The translations under genes were made by a program, and so were the position numbers. The notes beneath the pieces were generated by a model. It had not been told where the DNA came from. It made no database searches and saw only the letters and a program-made list of their open reading frames with translations. This document shows positions 1 to 11,272 of a DNA stretch of 64,000 bases, one piece after another (within the stretch, counting starts at the first letter, position 1; every line of letters begins with the position of its first letter). The stretch is from Albifimbria verrucaria (taxonomy: Eukaryota; Ascomycota; Sordariomycetes; Hypocreales; Stachybotryaceae): NCBI GenBank assembly GCA_020081605.1, contig JAHREC010000062.1, positions 1,178,001 through 1,242,000 on the forward strand, written 5' to 3'.

Positions 1-403
1 GTGATGAACAAGGACACAGTATGGCCACTGGATACGAACTTCGTCACTGAGATCCTGGTTGGGATAATATTGAACTACCGATGTCAGAGCTTTGAGTATT
101 GCAGGTGAATATATCTTGATTGAAAACGTTGGTTCGGTGAGAATTTCAAGATTTCTCTCTCTCATGACTCGCAGCTGGAATAAACCTGTACGTTTTGACT
201 ACATCAAAGATGGGATCATGGACATTAGTTGAGAGAAGATCGCTGTGAGGTGTCTTCGAAACATGCTCCTTAAGCAGTTCGTTCGTCAATCTATGGCGAT
301 GTTCCGTGCGGTATCCTATTTGAACATCCAGTTTCGTTGAAGGTTCCTTTCGAAGATCCAACTCAGGTTGGTTTGCATGTTCGACAACTACTGTCTCTGA
401 CAT
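1..403 (-). CDS. AAA-type ATPase, N-terminal part (DUF7025-like), runs off the left edge
   Basis: A minus-strand reading frame begins with ATG at 401-403 and gives about 80 residues ending near KTYRF. From about 165 to position 1 a second minus frame is open and reads through IKIYSPAILKALTSVV and PYCVLVHH. Motifs of the type 'YSPxxxxALxxVVxYYP ... PYxVLVHH' are characteristic of the N-terminal region (DUF7025) of large fungal AAA ATPases. The two frames meet near 165-175 with no convincing intron, only a stretch of about 28 nt ending in TTCCAG, so a one-base indel or a missed junction is likely. The AAA core would lie outside the window. Function is unknown; such proteins are often found near HET and STAND genes in filamentous fungi. 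Family call is from recall of the motif, not a search. Confidence 0.5.
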
Positions 404-960
404 ACTGACAACAAAACTTGTGTGTATTGTGTAGGAAGAGCAAATTATTTACAATCGAAGTATACGCGGGTACAGTTTCTCGATTGCAAATTCTAAAGAG
501 AAAAGCCAGGGTCGTAGTATGACTGCTGGAAGGGATAAAGGTCATAATCTGATTCGATAGTACCCATGAGGCTCAGCTAAAGAGGCGAAGTGAGGGGTTG
601 ATTATAAGGCAGCTAGGCAGACTTCTCCACACCCAACCAGGGTCAAGATCGGCTGCAGGGTTATAAATACGTTTTGTTGATAGGTTGTAGGTATTTCGTA
701 GGATTTGCACTCTCTAGTTTAGTTCAGGAAGCGGTACACGATACGGATTACAGATAAATCAATCCTGCCGCCAAGAGAGTTTCCAGAAGTTTCATGATCT
801 TGAATGCATCTTGAGGACGTATAAGACTGTGCCATCATGCAACAACCCGATGATGCTCTAGTCTCGCAAAGAATCGTACGAAGTATGAGTACTTAAAACC
901 TCGTTTTCGCAATAAAGAGCTCTCTTGACCTGCCTTATTCAGCAGGTAATTCCTCGGAGG
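404..960. other. Intergenic, between divergent genes
   Basis: No supported coding region. It separates the minus-strand AAA fragment from the plus-strand STAND-like gene and must hold both promoters. A short ATG-started frame near 838-880 followed by GTATGAG could be a first exon of the downstream gene, but I cannot confirm it. Confidence 0.4.
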
Positions 961-984
961 CTTTGCTAATACATCTTCCTTGCG

Positions 985-3226
985 TTACAGTGTACAGTTT
1001 CGAGGTCGAGGAGAGAATCACCGAAGAAAATCCCGCGTACACGCTTACAAACATCCTAGCCCAAGAACAGGGTGACCGCCAAGATCTGGTGGCTCCATGG
1101 CGACGTTTCTTCGAGAGCTCTAATGAAGACGCTGCAGATACGTACAACTACCTAACTCCTTGCCCCTAAGCATAACTCCTGACGAGTTCCAGTGACCCGA
1201 GCACCGAAATCCTCAGAGTTGAATCACTCAAACTGAAAGAAAGATGGGCTGCTTTCTATAAGGGCTGTCCACCTGAGGACAGTCTTGATTTGACCTCGTC
1301 CGAACCTACTATTGAGGGCGTCTTGAAGATGGTTGAGCAAATGCAGAATAGCTGGAAAAGTCAGCGGCAAGGCACGTATCGCGACAAAGCAATGAGGATG
1401 TTCCATAAGTTCTGTGGAGGCATCGACTCTCACAGGTCTCTTTTACAAATTCTGCCTCAGGGAAACGAATATGTATCAATTCTCTCAGGAACACTGACTG
1501 TTATCCTCAAGGTAGTATACAATTAGCCATTGAAGTCAACAACTCACTGACTACTTCAAAGGCAAGTGTCAACCACGAGCGTATTATCTCAGGATTATCC
1601 GAGGCACTCTGTGTCATTACGAACCATTCCAGTGAATGCCAAATAGAAGGACGCATATTCAATACCCCAGAGATGAAAGCAGTGATTGCAGAGCTATACG
1701 CTGAGATTTTTCTTTTCCTATCAGACCTACTTGATTACCTGCTACAGAAGAGGCGCAAAAGGCTTCTTGATTCTTTCAATGAAGATCTTTTCAAGAAGTT
1801 TGAAGATCAAATCAGCAACATTGAGAAGAAAGCTGCCAAAGTGCAGAGACTAGCCGCTCAAGGTTCGAGGGCCGAGCTGAGAGCCACCAGACTCGAACTG
1901 GAAAACGTCAAACAACACATCATAGCCGGTCAAAAAGGAGAAGCTAGACTGCGAGCTGAGCTAACCGCACGAGCAGACCGGCTAGAGGCTGAGTTGGCTA
2001 GAGCAAGAGAGCAAAGAAAACACGAAATGCTTTGCATGAGACAGCTTTCCACATCTATCAAGAAAATGTTAGGAGATAACGCACAACAAGCCGTGGTTGA
2101 GGCACGCACTGCGGCAGGTGAGTAGGTTCACTATCCAATGAGCCAAGTTGCGCACATTATTTGGCCAGCCCTATATCCTCCTTCTTTGTTGTTTTGTGAA
2201 TCATATCATTAATTGGTTACTAGTAGAAAGCTCAGTCCCCATGCCTTGTCTTTTGTTGCAGCCAACTTAGCTGCCCTGCCGGTTGCAGCAGTTTCTGTCA
2301 GCAACACATATACAGCGGATGAAGTCCTTCTTCACTCTAAACATTTCGAAGACTTCTTCGAACGAGACCGCGTCCGCTTAACTGAATTACAGCAGCGACC
2401 GGTCATGCAGACTCGCCAGGTGATCGGTAAACTATCTGACTGGGTGACAGCAGATCCGAGTGTGCTCTGGCTTGAAGGCTCCCGGAGCCCAGCCATAATC
2501 CAAACAATTCAGTCTCTGTCTTGGCGGCTAAGGTGATTGATTTGGCCGACCGCTCTAATGTGCCTATCTTATCCTAGTACGTTTGAGGCCTTTTGTTATT
2601 CATACTAAATGGTGCCTCACCCGCTTATACTTGTGCCCAAATAGTTTCTGCCATCTCCAAAGAGGACATTCCCTGAGACCTGGCAAACCTTCTCGACAAG
2701 TGCAGGGATGCATCGCACTTGTCACAGCTCTAACTCGCCAGGCGATGGAGCTGCTATTACCAATATTCGAGTCAGATGTGAACCTATCAGAAGTTCGAAT
2801 GAGCCTCGTCACGGGAACAATGGACTCAATGCCTGAGACACTTAAGCTATTCGCTGACATATTGAATATCCTCGATCGGCAGATCCTCTGTGTTATTGAC
2901 GGCCTCCACTGGTTAGATGACCGTAGTGCCAACTCCATTTTGATGGATTTGGTAAAGACACTGCGACAAGCTAAAGTCAAAGTTCTTTTTACAACGTCAG
3001 GGAGGTCGGCTTGTCTTAGACAAGTAGTCGATAGAACAGAAACTTTACAGGTTGGAAGATTCGACATGAGGGAAGTGATACCATAGTGAGTGAACAAACA
3101 TTGGGAATGAGTAGCTGAGCCTTGGCACATCAGATTCTGGATTACCTAGTATGAAAAGGCTAAAGATAGCTTCGAATCTGTATGTCGAAATGCAGCCCAA
3201 GAGGTTTCTGTGAATGTACCCTTCTG
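985..3226 (+). CDS. STAND-like / DUF7708-type fungal protein, interrupted
   Basis: An intron acceptor (TTACAG near 989) leads into a frame with APWRRFFESSNEDAADTY. The next frame carries ERWAAFYKG, a repeat-poor helical segment and NEYVSILSGTLTVILK, the pattern seen in the DUF7708 domain at the N-terminus of many fungal NACHT/ankyrin-type proteins. A basic coiled-coil segment follows (1673-2125), then after a short intron a segment with LLHSKHFEDFFERDRVR and CVIDGLHWLDDRS. The latter resembles a Walker-B-like strand (four hydrophobics then D) of a P-loop NTPase. The end is placed at the TGA at 3224 after AKDSFESVCRNAAQEVSVNV. The frame changes near 1169, 2560 and 3086; some changes may be introns, others single-base indels. 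No clear Walker A was seen. Likely an NLR/STAND-type signalling protein, possibly decayed; the start is not fixed. Confidence 0.45.
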
Positions 3227-3716
3227 ACTCTGCAGATGCTCCACCTGAAAGTGCGCAACTTCTCACGGTTGACAGCCAAATCTACTCAACAGTACTCATA
3301 CCACAGCCCAAGGAACCCTTTCCCTCTTTATTTCGCCGTTTCAATTCACCATGAAGCTTTAAATATAGTTGTACTGAGATCCAGTTTTAAAATTTACTAT
3401 AATAAATATTTCCAGAATTGATAGGCAAGTCATTCGGCTCCATAATTAGATGAACAAAAATATTATACAAAAGTAGTAACATAGCCTATGTTTTAGTAAC
3501 TCATAATTGCAACACTGTGTTTATTTATTTTTCTTATTGTCTTAGCAGCGCAGGGACTCATTTGTCTCAACACTCTGATCTCACTGGCAGTGCGCTGGGC
3601 GACTCAGCTCGACTTGATGCCTAATCAGGTAACACATATGTATTGGCTATTTCCCATTGAGGCTTATTTGGCTTACCCTCAACAATCTGCCCATTCGCCT
3701 CCTCAAATGTATTAAT
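3227..3716. other. AT-rich spacer
   Basis: Strongly AT-rich, especially 3360-3540, with many stops in all frames. It holds the 3' end of the STAND-like gene and the promoter of the HET gene. Nothing else recognised. Confidence 0.5.
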
Positions 3717-5884
3717 ATGCCTTCGCCAAGTCTCTGCAAGTCCTGCAAAGCCCTCAACTTAACTCGAAAGAGTTTTCTTTGCCATCGCGGTGGTGAATGG
3801 GACTCAGATCGTACGGATGTGGTATTGAGCGGTCAGTGGGGTGACCTGAAGGCGAGTGCACAAACATGTGAGCTCTGCCACCTATTGAGTATACTCTACG
3901 ACGGAACCATGATGATTTCACGCCTAAAAAAGGTCACCTTGGAAGTGTGCTTGGGTTAGAAGTGTTGACGAATACGCTTATGAGATTTCTGCACAGATGA
4001 AAGAAGAACTAGGCTCGGCTCTATGCCCAACCTTTACAAATGAACCGCTGATGCCCAGTCATTGCATCCAAATGATTGAATCCAAACCCACCGCGCCATT
4101 TAGAGCCACAATATCTCGAGAGACCATCGATATTGGCCTGCTGAAAGGATGGATGGGACTCTGTCAGACCCGGCATGGTTCTTCCTGTACGTCTCCAGCC
4201 TTTCAGACATCAACTGATATTGTGTCTACATTGATGGTGGATGTTGAGGATAAATGCCTCGTATTCACCAATACAAGTATTCCTTATGTAGCCTTAAGTT
4301 ATGTCTGGGGCAAAACAAATATGCTGAAAACACAAACACAATTCTTGGAGGCATTTGGTAGGCCCGGAGCATTTGAGCAACGGAAGCCTCCACGGACTAT
4401 TTATGAAGCTATGGAAGTCACCGCGAAATTAGGATATCGCTATTTATGGGTGGACGCATTATGCATCGTGCAAGATGAGCTGGAAATGAAGCACCAACTA
4501 ATCCGATCTATGGCTGCTATTTATGGACAGGCCGATGTCACTTTGGTTGCGGCTTCAGGACACCATGCCAATGCCGGTCTCAGTGGCTGGACTCAAAAGT
4601 CACGCGCAGAATTTCCGATGCAATCAGTAACCATAGCTACAGATCTAGTGCTCGGTGTCATACGAGACATAGAGAATCCCTCGAAAGCTGTGATTGGGCG
4701 CAACGGGGCTGGACGTAAGGCATATCTACTGATTTTGGTACTTCATCTACTAACATAATATCTAGATTCCAGGAGGGTATATTCTCAGCTCGATGCCTAG
4801 TTTTTCTGAACGGATGTGTCGTCTTTTTCTGTAGACGTGCGTGTTGGCGTGAAGAGCTCCTGACCGAAGGTGTCCAAATGTCGGAATACCCCGGATCGTT
4901 AATTTTGGGAAGACATGTTACAGGAATAACTGCATCTGAATTCTACGAATATCTCGTCCGACAATATGCCGGGAGGCGGTTCACTTTCCTAATGATGTTG
5001 TTGAAGCGTTTACCGCATTGCAGCTCAGTGTTCTTCCATCGCTTAGAGGAACCCGTAGCTTCCATGGTTTACTCTCAGGACTCTTTGACAGACACTTGCT
5101 CTGGTCGAGGTTCTATGGATCCCATAAAAACTCATACGTCGGTCTGGCAGTCCAAGCTGGTCATGGATGGGCTGGAAGAACGAGCTAAAATTTCCTAGCA
5201 GGGAACCGGTATTGTCGTGGCTTCTAGAGAGCACATGGGTAGATTGGCACATTACAGAGGATGAAGGCCTCATCCCTATCTGGGATCCAGTCAGGGACGC
5301 TTGTCTCCAACCAAATGCAGACCTAGGGAGGTTCTCCGAGGACACCACACATTACGGTACCCCTTCACCAGGTAATATGTTTGGCCGAGAGGCGGTTGTG
5401 CCGCCACTACCAAACCGTCCCCGTCAGCAACTCCAAAACTTAGTCGCCCAATTGCTTCCTCCTGCCTAGTGTTCACCACTGTGTTTGTGTCATACACCAT
5501 CACACTCATGCAACGAAATGGCGACAATAATGATCTTCACATGATTATTCGGGACAAAGAAGGCATAATGTGTGGCTTCGTTTTCGACTTTACGAAACTG
5601 ACAGTATGATGCTACAAGGAGACAGTTTAAGCGTCGACCTTGTCTTGGTTTCATACGCGGATTCTGTGCCTGAAGGCCAATGTGACGTTCTCCATGACGC
5701 TCCCGCTCGTTACTCATTCTTCAGACGGAGCACATCTAACCCAGAGGTTTTCAATGTAATGCTAATTCTTCAAACCGAGAGTGATGGGGAGATTTATGAG
5801 CGAATAGGCCTCGGTATTCTGCATGTAAATGCACTTTCGGAAGGGTTGAACCAACCAAGTTGGAAGCAAATTTGTCTTGCATAG
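3717..5884 (+). CDS. HET-domain (heterokaryon incompatibility) protein, frame-interrupted
   Basis: The start ATG at 3717 opens a cysteine-containing leader with CKSCKALN, HRGGEW and CELCHLL, typical of HET proteins. The HET core reads IPYVALSYVWGK (about 4280), YRYLWVDALCIVQDE (about 4440) and IYGQADVTLVAASG (about 4520), the three standard HET blocks. After an intron near 4713-4767 come FSARCLVFLNGCVVFFC and a long C-terminal part. A conserved-looking terminal segment (VLVSYAD ... GLGILHVNALSEG) ends with TAG at 5882-5884. The frame changes around 3955, 4870-4880, 5190 and 5590. Some are introns, but at least the last looks like an indel, because similarity continues directly in the next frame. 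HET proteins act in vegetative incompatibility and can trigger cell death; partner and allele specificity cannot be read from sequence. Confidence 0.75.
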
Positions 5885-6410
5885 TACGGGATCTGTTTTG
5901 AGTACTGGGATTTTTATTTTCTTGTTGTTTATTCATTAAATTTTTTTCTCCCTTGAGATAAAAATAGACAAACAAATATTGCCATAGCAGTCATATTTTT
6001 ATTGTGTTCTCACAGTTGTTTGGCCAGCATCCAAAGGGTTAGACCAACAATAACGACATGGTCCGCACAAGGTATAATGGAATAGGCGAAAGGGGAAAAT
6101 TATTCTTAGTGATATAAATTATTTTGAAAATTAAATTAACTTCATTTTTGTTATTGCTTGTTGCTTCGTGATTTAATACAGAACAGTACATATATGCCTC
6201 CGAGTTGATGCTGTGGTCGGGATAGTGGCCGGATTAAAGTTCCGCAGATCCGCCGAAATTTCGGAGCTACAGACTTGCATTCTCGCATCTCCAAGCTGCC
6301 TGAAGCTCGTCACAATCCCGGTCTCTCTCCACGCGCCCGCCCCAAAAGCTCACCTCGGCCGTGGCTCGCAATTTCGATTCCCTAGCCAATTCACATCCTC
6401 TCAATTCAAA
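5885..6410. other. Intergenic, AT-rich then CT-rich
   Basis: The 5930-6180 part is AT-rich with no coding signal. 6300-6410 is CT-rich and leads directly into the SmE start codon, as is usual for fungal promoters and 5' leaders. Confidence 0.5.
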
Positions 6411-7170
6411 ATGACTGGTCGCGGTGGAGGCGGCGGTCGCCGCGTTCTTCTCCCTCCTATGTAAGCTTGGTCCAAGCGCAGCTGTGCGCGTGCGTCGCAT
6501 CAAAGGGATGTTGCTAATTTGTTTGCAGTAACATGATCTTCAAGCTGCTGCAGACTGTGAGTTCTTACTTTGCTTGACGTTCTTTGTCGGTTCGATTGGG
6601 TTGGGACGTGTGTATGTGGAAGAAGCTGGTGGTTTGCGCCATCGTCAAGAGAAGGGCATGGGCATCACGATTTCTCGTCCGATTAGTTCGACACGATTCG
6701 CACCGACAGCCTGTTTCCGACGCAGAGACTGGAGATCTCGAGAAGTTTGGAATTAAAGCACCAGCCTCGCCATGCTTCGCTACACAACGACCCCGCACTA
6801 CGACCGATATATTGATGGACCCAACAAAGAGCTTGTAGCTGACCATGATTTACTGTAGCACGCCACCGTCAGCGTCTGGCTGTATGAGCAGCTCTCCATC
6901 CGCATCGAGGGAAAGATTCGCGTTAGTCCCCAATCCAACTGAAGCACGTGCGATGGCTAATTCATTGCAGGGCTTCGACGAGTTCATGAACCTTGTCATC
7001 GACGATGCCGTTGAGGTCACACAGGTCACCAAGACCAACGATACCGAGAAGCGAAGACCCTGGGTACGAACATCCAGAAGCAGGGCCCAGAGCAAAGCTA
7101 ACATATTTTCGCAGGCCAAATCTTGCTGAAGGGAGACAACGTTTCTTTGATCCAGAGCGTTTCGAGTTGA
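6411..7170 (+). CDS. SME1: Small nuclear ribonucleoprotein SmE (Sm-fold), spliceosome core
   Basis: Five exons are supported: 6411-6460, 6529-6556, 6859-6921, 6971-7063 and 7115-7170, with consensus GT-AG borders. The product starts MTGRGGGGGRRVLLPP and continues INMIFKLLQ, VSVWLYEQLSIRIEGKI and GFDEFMNLVIDDAVEVTQV, then GQILLKGDNVSL: an Sm1 motif followed by the Sm2 motif. SmE is one of seven Sm proteins that form the ring on U1, U2, U4 and U5 snRNA in the nucleus. Expected length is about 96 residues, which this structure gives only if one base is added. Exon 4 ends in phase 0, while the conserved Sm2 codons in exon 5 need the frame one base earlier. As written the protein would end at AKSC just after the junction. 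SmE is essential in yeast, so a sequence error near 7050 is likelier than real loss. Confidence 0.9.
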
Positions 7171-8008
7171 GGGGTGCCTGGATCAGAATAATCCACAAAC
7201 GAATGCTCTTTGTCAAGGCGGTTATCCAACGACAGTCGGCGCAACCGAGCGGGTGCTATTCACAGCAGTGTGATCCGCTTTCGGATCTGGAGTGCAGCTG
7301 TCCAAAAGGGTCATCTCTGCGGTGCTGCAGTAGGCAACCGTACTGGGGAGATCAGTGGCAGCGTGAAGATGGCAACACTGCCGAGCTGTTGGAGGTATAC
7401 TTAGTTAGCCACTTGGTCAGATACCCGAATGAATTATGAAGATTTCTGCAAGTATGAGCAATAATTGCTGTGCTCGTGATGGACACGGTGATGGGTGTCT
7501 TCAAGTGACCTGATGCTCTAGAGTTTGTTAGAATAATGCTGCATGAAATCGTCCTAATCAAAATGAGTGTGATTTTGAGGTCTGTTGGAATCAATGGGTC
7601 CGATTCCTTCATCGTTCTAGTCTTAGTGCTTCGGTGATGTTGATCTCAGTTACCATGCCTACTGCATCATGATTATTTTATTTTCTAAATATATTTTATT
7701 CAGGCTTTCTATCTACGCACGTGGTTTTAGAAACTGCATATGTATAGAATTTGTCATTTTTAAATGCTGAAATTAGGTATTACAGATTATTGCAGAAGCC
7801 ATATCGGGCGAGATGTGTCTTGATATCTAGGTCCAAAAATGCCATGACGTCGAGTACAGGGTAGGCTACTATAGGCCCGAAACCACCGAGCGGATTATCA
7901 TCACCACCACCAATGTCAACACTCTACAACCTGCTTGCGTAATAGCTCTGCTACCGCTCTCAACCCGCTCTCTCATTCTCGTGAGTGGCATGTTCACCAC
8001 GCGCTGAG
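7171..8008. other. Intergenic between SmE and MDM10
   Basis: Probable 3' UTR of SmE followed by an AT-rich stretch (7670-7800) and the MDM10 promoter. Short open frames on both strands show no recognisable family. Confidence 0.5.
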
Positions 8009-9315
8009 ATGCGCGAGTTCATGGACTATGTCCACAGCGCCTTCTACGAGGCCACGGGCTGGAACCGCGAAAACTCGTACGCCGCGCTGAATTCAACCTC
8101 GGATGGTATGCGCTCCTCCTCGCTACTGGATGCGCGCGCATCTTGCTAACTCGTCGAAGCTCTTCTCAACTTCCAGACGCCGCAAGGGTTACGGCTCTCA
8201 CTATCTGCGCTCGCGAGCCCCAACTTTGCGACCTCCTACCAGCTTGGTTCCGTCGGTGTCGTCGATGGCTCCATTTCGTACCTCTTCTCTTCGGTGCCGT
8301 TGCGCGTACTCCTAACGCCGCAGTCCGAGAACATACCCCTACCTGATCTTCTCCGTTCGTACAGACCCCTAGCGCCTCTGCCTCGGCGGGACGGCAATCT
8401 ACGACAGACGCCGGAAGACAAACCCGAGTCATCCTTGCTTTACGGCCGCCTATACCTCCCACAGTCTTTGCTCGAGGCGCTCGTCGTCCGGCGCATATCT
8501 CCCGCCTTACAAGTACAATTCAGCGCAGTCTCCGCCAAGCATCTACGAAATGGGGGCACGGCAGTCGGCTTGGCGCAGTACGACGTGGGCAAGTACGCTA
8601 TCGAGGGTCTCGCATCATCGGATGGCGGACTTCTAGGACTCCGAGGAGTCTACAATTTCGGTGGAGATGCGCAGAGCAAAGCTCTTTCAGGCTCTCCCGA
8701 GACCGGTAACGGAGAAAGAGAGCGGATATATGGACGGTTCAGCACAGGCGCCGAAATATACTACGGAACCCTGAACAAGTCTGGTGGAATGAGTCTCGAG
8801 GGCAGATTTGCTACATTACCAGCCCACAATGGAACCCCCTTGTCGGCTACAGTCACGATCAACCCCTGATGGGCAACATTGCCGCCACGTATGCCGTGGT
8901 TGCCGGCAAGCACTGCAGTCTCGCTACGCGATATGAGTTCAACATCTTTAGCTACGAGAGCGCCTGGGCCGTCGGGATGGAGCTGTGGAGAAAGCCATTC
9001 GCGCGCCCACCACCTGAGGATGAGGCTATTAAACCAAGGAAAAAGGAGCGTAGCTTCCAGGCCAAGATGGAGTGGAGGCTGGACGACCCGGAGCCGGTAC
9101 CCGAAGTGAAGCCTGTCGTTGAGACGACGCACGTGAACAAGCCTGAGGAGTATGCCGGGGTACTGAAGACGCGGCTAGATCAGAATCTGCGGATTGGCCT
9201 GCTCTGGGAGGGCAGGGTTAAGTCGTTGCTGTTCAGCCTGGGCACCGGAATCGACTTGAGGAAGCTGGACAAGCCATTTCGAACTCTCGGCCTGGAGATT
9301 CAGTTCTCGTCGTGA
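8009..9315 (+). CDS. MDM10: Mitochondrial distribution and morphology protein 10 (ERMES/SAM beta-barrel)
   Basis: Exon 1 is 8009-8105 (MREFMDYVHSAFYEATGWNR) and exon 2 starts at 8160 after a 54-nt GTATG...AAG intron. Conserved MDM10 blocks follow: TPQGLRLSLSALASPNFATS, VGVVDGSISYLFSS, ESSLLYGRLYLPQSLLEALV, GRFSTGAEIYYGTLNKSGGM and CSLATRYEFNIFSYES. The end is LGLEIQFSS at 9313-9315. MDM10 is an outer-membrane beta-barrel that anchors the ER-mitochondria encounter structure and also works with the SAM complex in beta-barrel assembly. At 8863-8866 the frame shifts: the current reading stops (TINP, TGA), but LMGNIAATYAVVAGKHC continues one base away. One more C in that CCCC run restores a protein of about 417 residues, a normal fungal length. 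I read it as a homopolymer error in an otherwise normal gene. Confidence 0.93.
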
Positions 9316-11272
9316 GATGGCCTAGATTGACGAGACCAGATATTCTGGCCTAGAATAATGACGAGAGGAAAAATTACAACATGAGACGACCTACGAACCA
9401 CGTGTCGTTGAGTTATGGTTTACGATGCATATTCAACATGGTTAAGTCATGGTTTGCAGTGCGTATGCATATGTCATGTTGAGTTCTCCGGTGCACAGCT
9501 GAAACCTCGAAAATGTTTTTTTCCTGTCTCCCAAATAAACATGCCGATCTCTCTGTATTGAGACAGGCTCGAGTTTGTTTGGATTTAGATTTCGGCGATG
9601 TCTTCAGCGCCAGCTATGCTGTGGGTGTGGATGCATCATCACACCACATGAGACGAGTGAACAGGTACTACGTAAGCAGAGTAAATATAATTGAACAGTA
9701 TCATCTTTATGGAATCATGAAAAGGAACTATTGTTCTACAAAGGTTCTTGCAGTCTCAGTAGATTCACCAGGGTTCAGCACACCAGCATGTTGCTGATGC
9801 ATGGTGATGATGCCACAACATCCGGAGGAAGACGTCTTGTGAGAACCCTGATGGACAGCATCTCACACCAGTTTCGGGTTTTGAACTAGAAGAAGTTTCT
9901 GGGGAGCTGCTAAACTAGCCAATCACGTCGGGTCCAATTGCTCAGCTTCCGCCGTTGAGCATTCCTCTGGCTGAGACACTCGCCGTTATCGCCGGCAAGC
10001 GTGAGGCATAAGGGTATCAAGGCCGTTTGTATCACCGAGCGGAATCAGGCTGATGAACTCACCCTTCCGGACTTTTGTTTCTGGCGGTGCCCGTGGGGAT
10101 ACTCGGTAATGAGCCGTTGGCTGACAGCCCAACCCACAACCCACAATGCCTTAAGCCCTCGAGCTAACACCAAGAGAGAGAATTGATTCTGGGCTAAACA
10201 AAAGGCCCTCTGCTCACTCCAGGCTTAACCCTTTCTGACGTGGCGTGAGGCACGCCCTTTAGTTTAACCATCAAGGTTCTTGCGCTTATTCTTTTTGTTG
10301 TCATGCTTGTTCTGTCGTTATCGCTGTCATCATCTTGCTGGTGCGGTGCGGTGCCCAGCCCGACGTGGGACAGGGGTTCGTCCATGTCTCGGGATTATCG
10401 ATCGCCAAGCATGTACTCGAACTGATCTGTTTACGAGGGTCCTTGAAAATGACATCAAACCGGGCGGACGCAGGCAGTCGAGCACAAAGTCGATGAGTCG
10501 CTGTGTCCAATTAATCTTCAACAAGATGCATCACCATCGACACTACTGTAGGCAGCATGTTAGATCAGTGACGGCTTGCGCCATCCGTTTCGGCCAGGCT
10601 CTCGCTGTGCAGCTAACCAGACGATCCGTGGCAGAAGCCGTAACTTTGACATGCGTGGAAACATGCCCGTGTTTCCCTTGACTTGACCCTGCCCCTTCAG
10701 CTCCTTCTCCGTAGAAGCCAACCTTCTCCCCGCGTGACTTACCTTCTTTCAGCCCTGATCCAGATACCAGCCTTGCCATTCGTATAAGAAAACAGACAGG
10801 CCTCTCTGCCGCCTCCTCCCTCCCGGCATCTCATATCCGTCCTGTCGACCCTAGTATCGACTAGATCCCGCTTCGAGCCCACACCATAGTGGAACCCACC
10901 CCGTCGCGAGCGTCCATCAAGGTTGACCGATTACCCGGAAAACGTGCTGGACACATCTTCAGGACGATATCGCATCTGCATATCGACTTCGTCCTTGGTC
11001 GTTAAGAATCCAGTGTGAGCCGCGAAACGTGGCCAAGACATTCTGAGGTTGAAGAGCTGCACACTCGACACGACTAGGACATTGCCTTCTCTTGAAGCTG
11101 CTGGGGTTGATCGCTTGCAGAAAAATCTCTTCGTTTGACCAGCGGGTACTTCGTCACGTCATCGCGAGAGACGGGCTTTCGTCAGTCACCTATATCACCA
11201 GCGGCGCGGTCTCCGATCCCGTCAATACAACTATCATATATCGATCCAGCAGAGACTCGACTATCAGCAGAT
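9316..11272. other. Long intergenic region upstream of the zinc transporter
   Basis: About 2 kb without a recognisable gene. Open frames on either strand look random. 10640-11270 becomes CT-rich and probably holds the promoter and 5' leader. The transporter frame is open upstream to an ATG at 11135, giving 46 extra residues of low-complexity character. I prefer the ATG at 11273 because the protein then starts like other ZIP transporters. I saw no clear zinc-response element. Confidence 0.45.

Noticed and set aside
11135..11272. Longer start for the zinc transporter
   Set aside because: The frame is open to an ATG at 11135, but the extra 46 residues are low-complexity and ZIP proteins of this type begin near MADVEDS.
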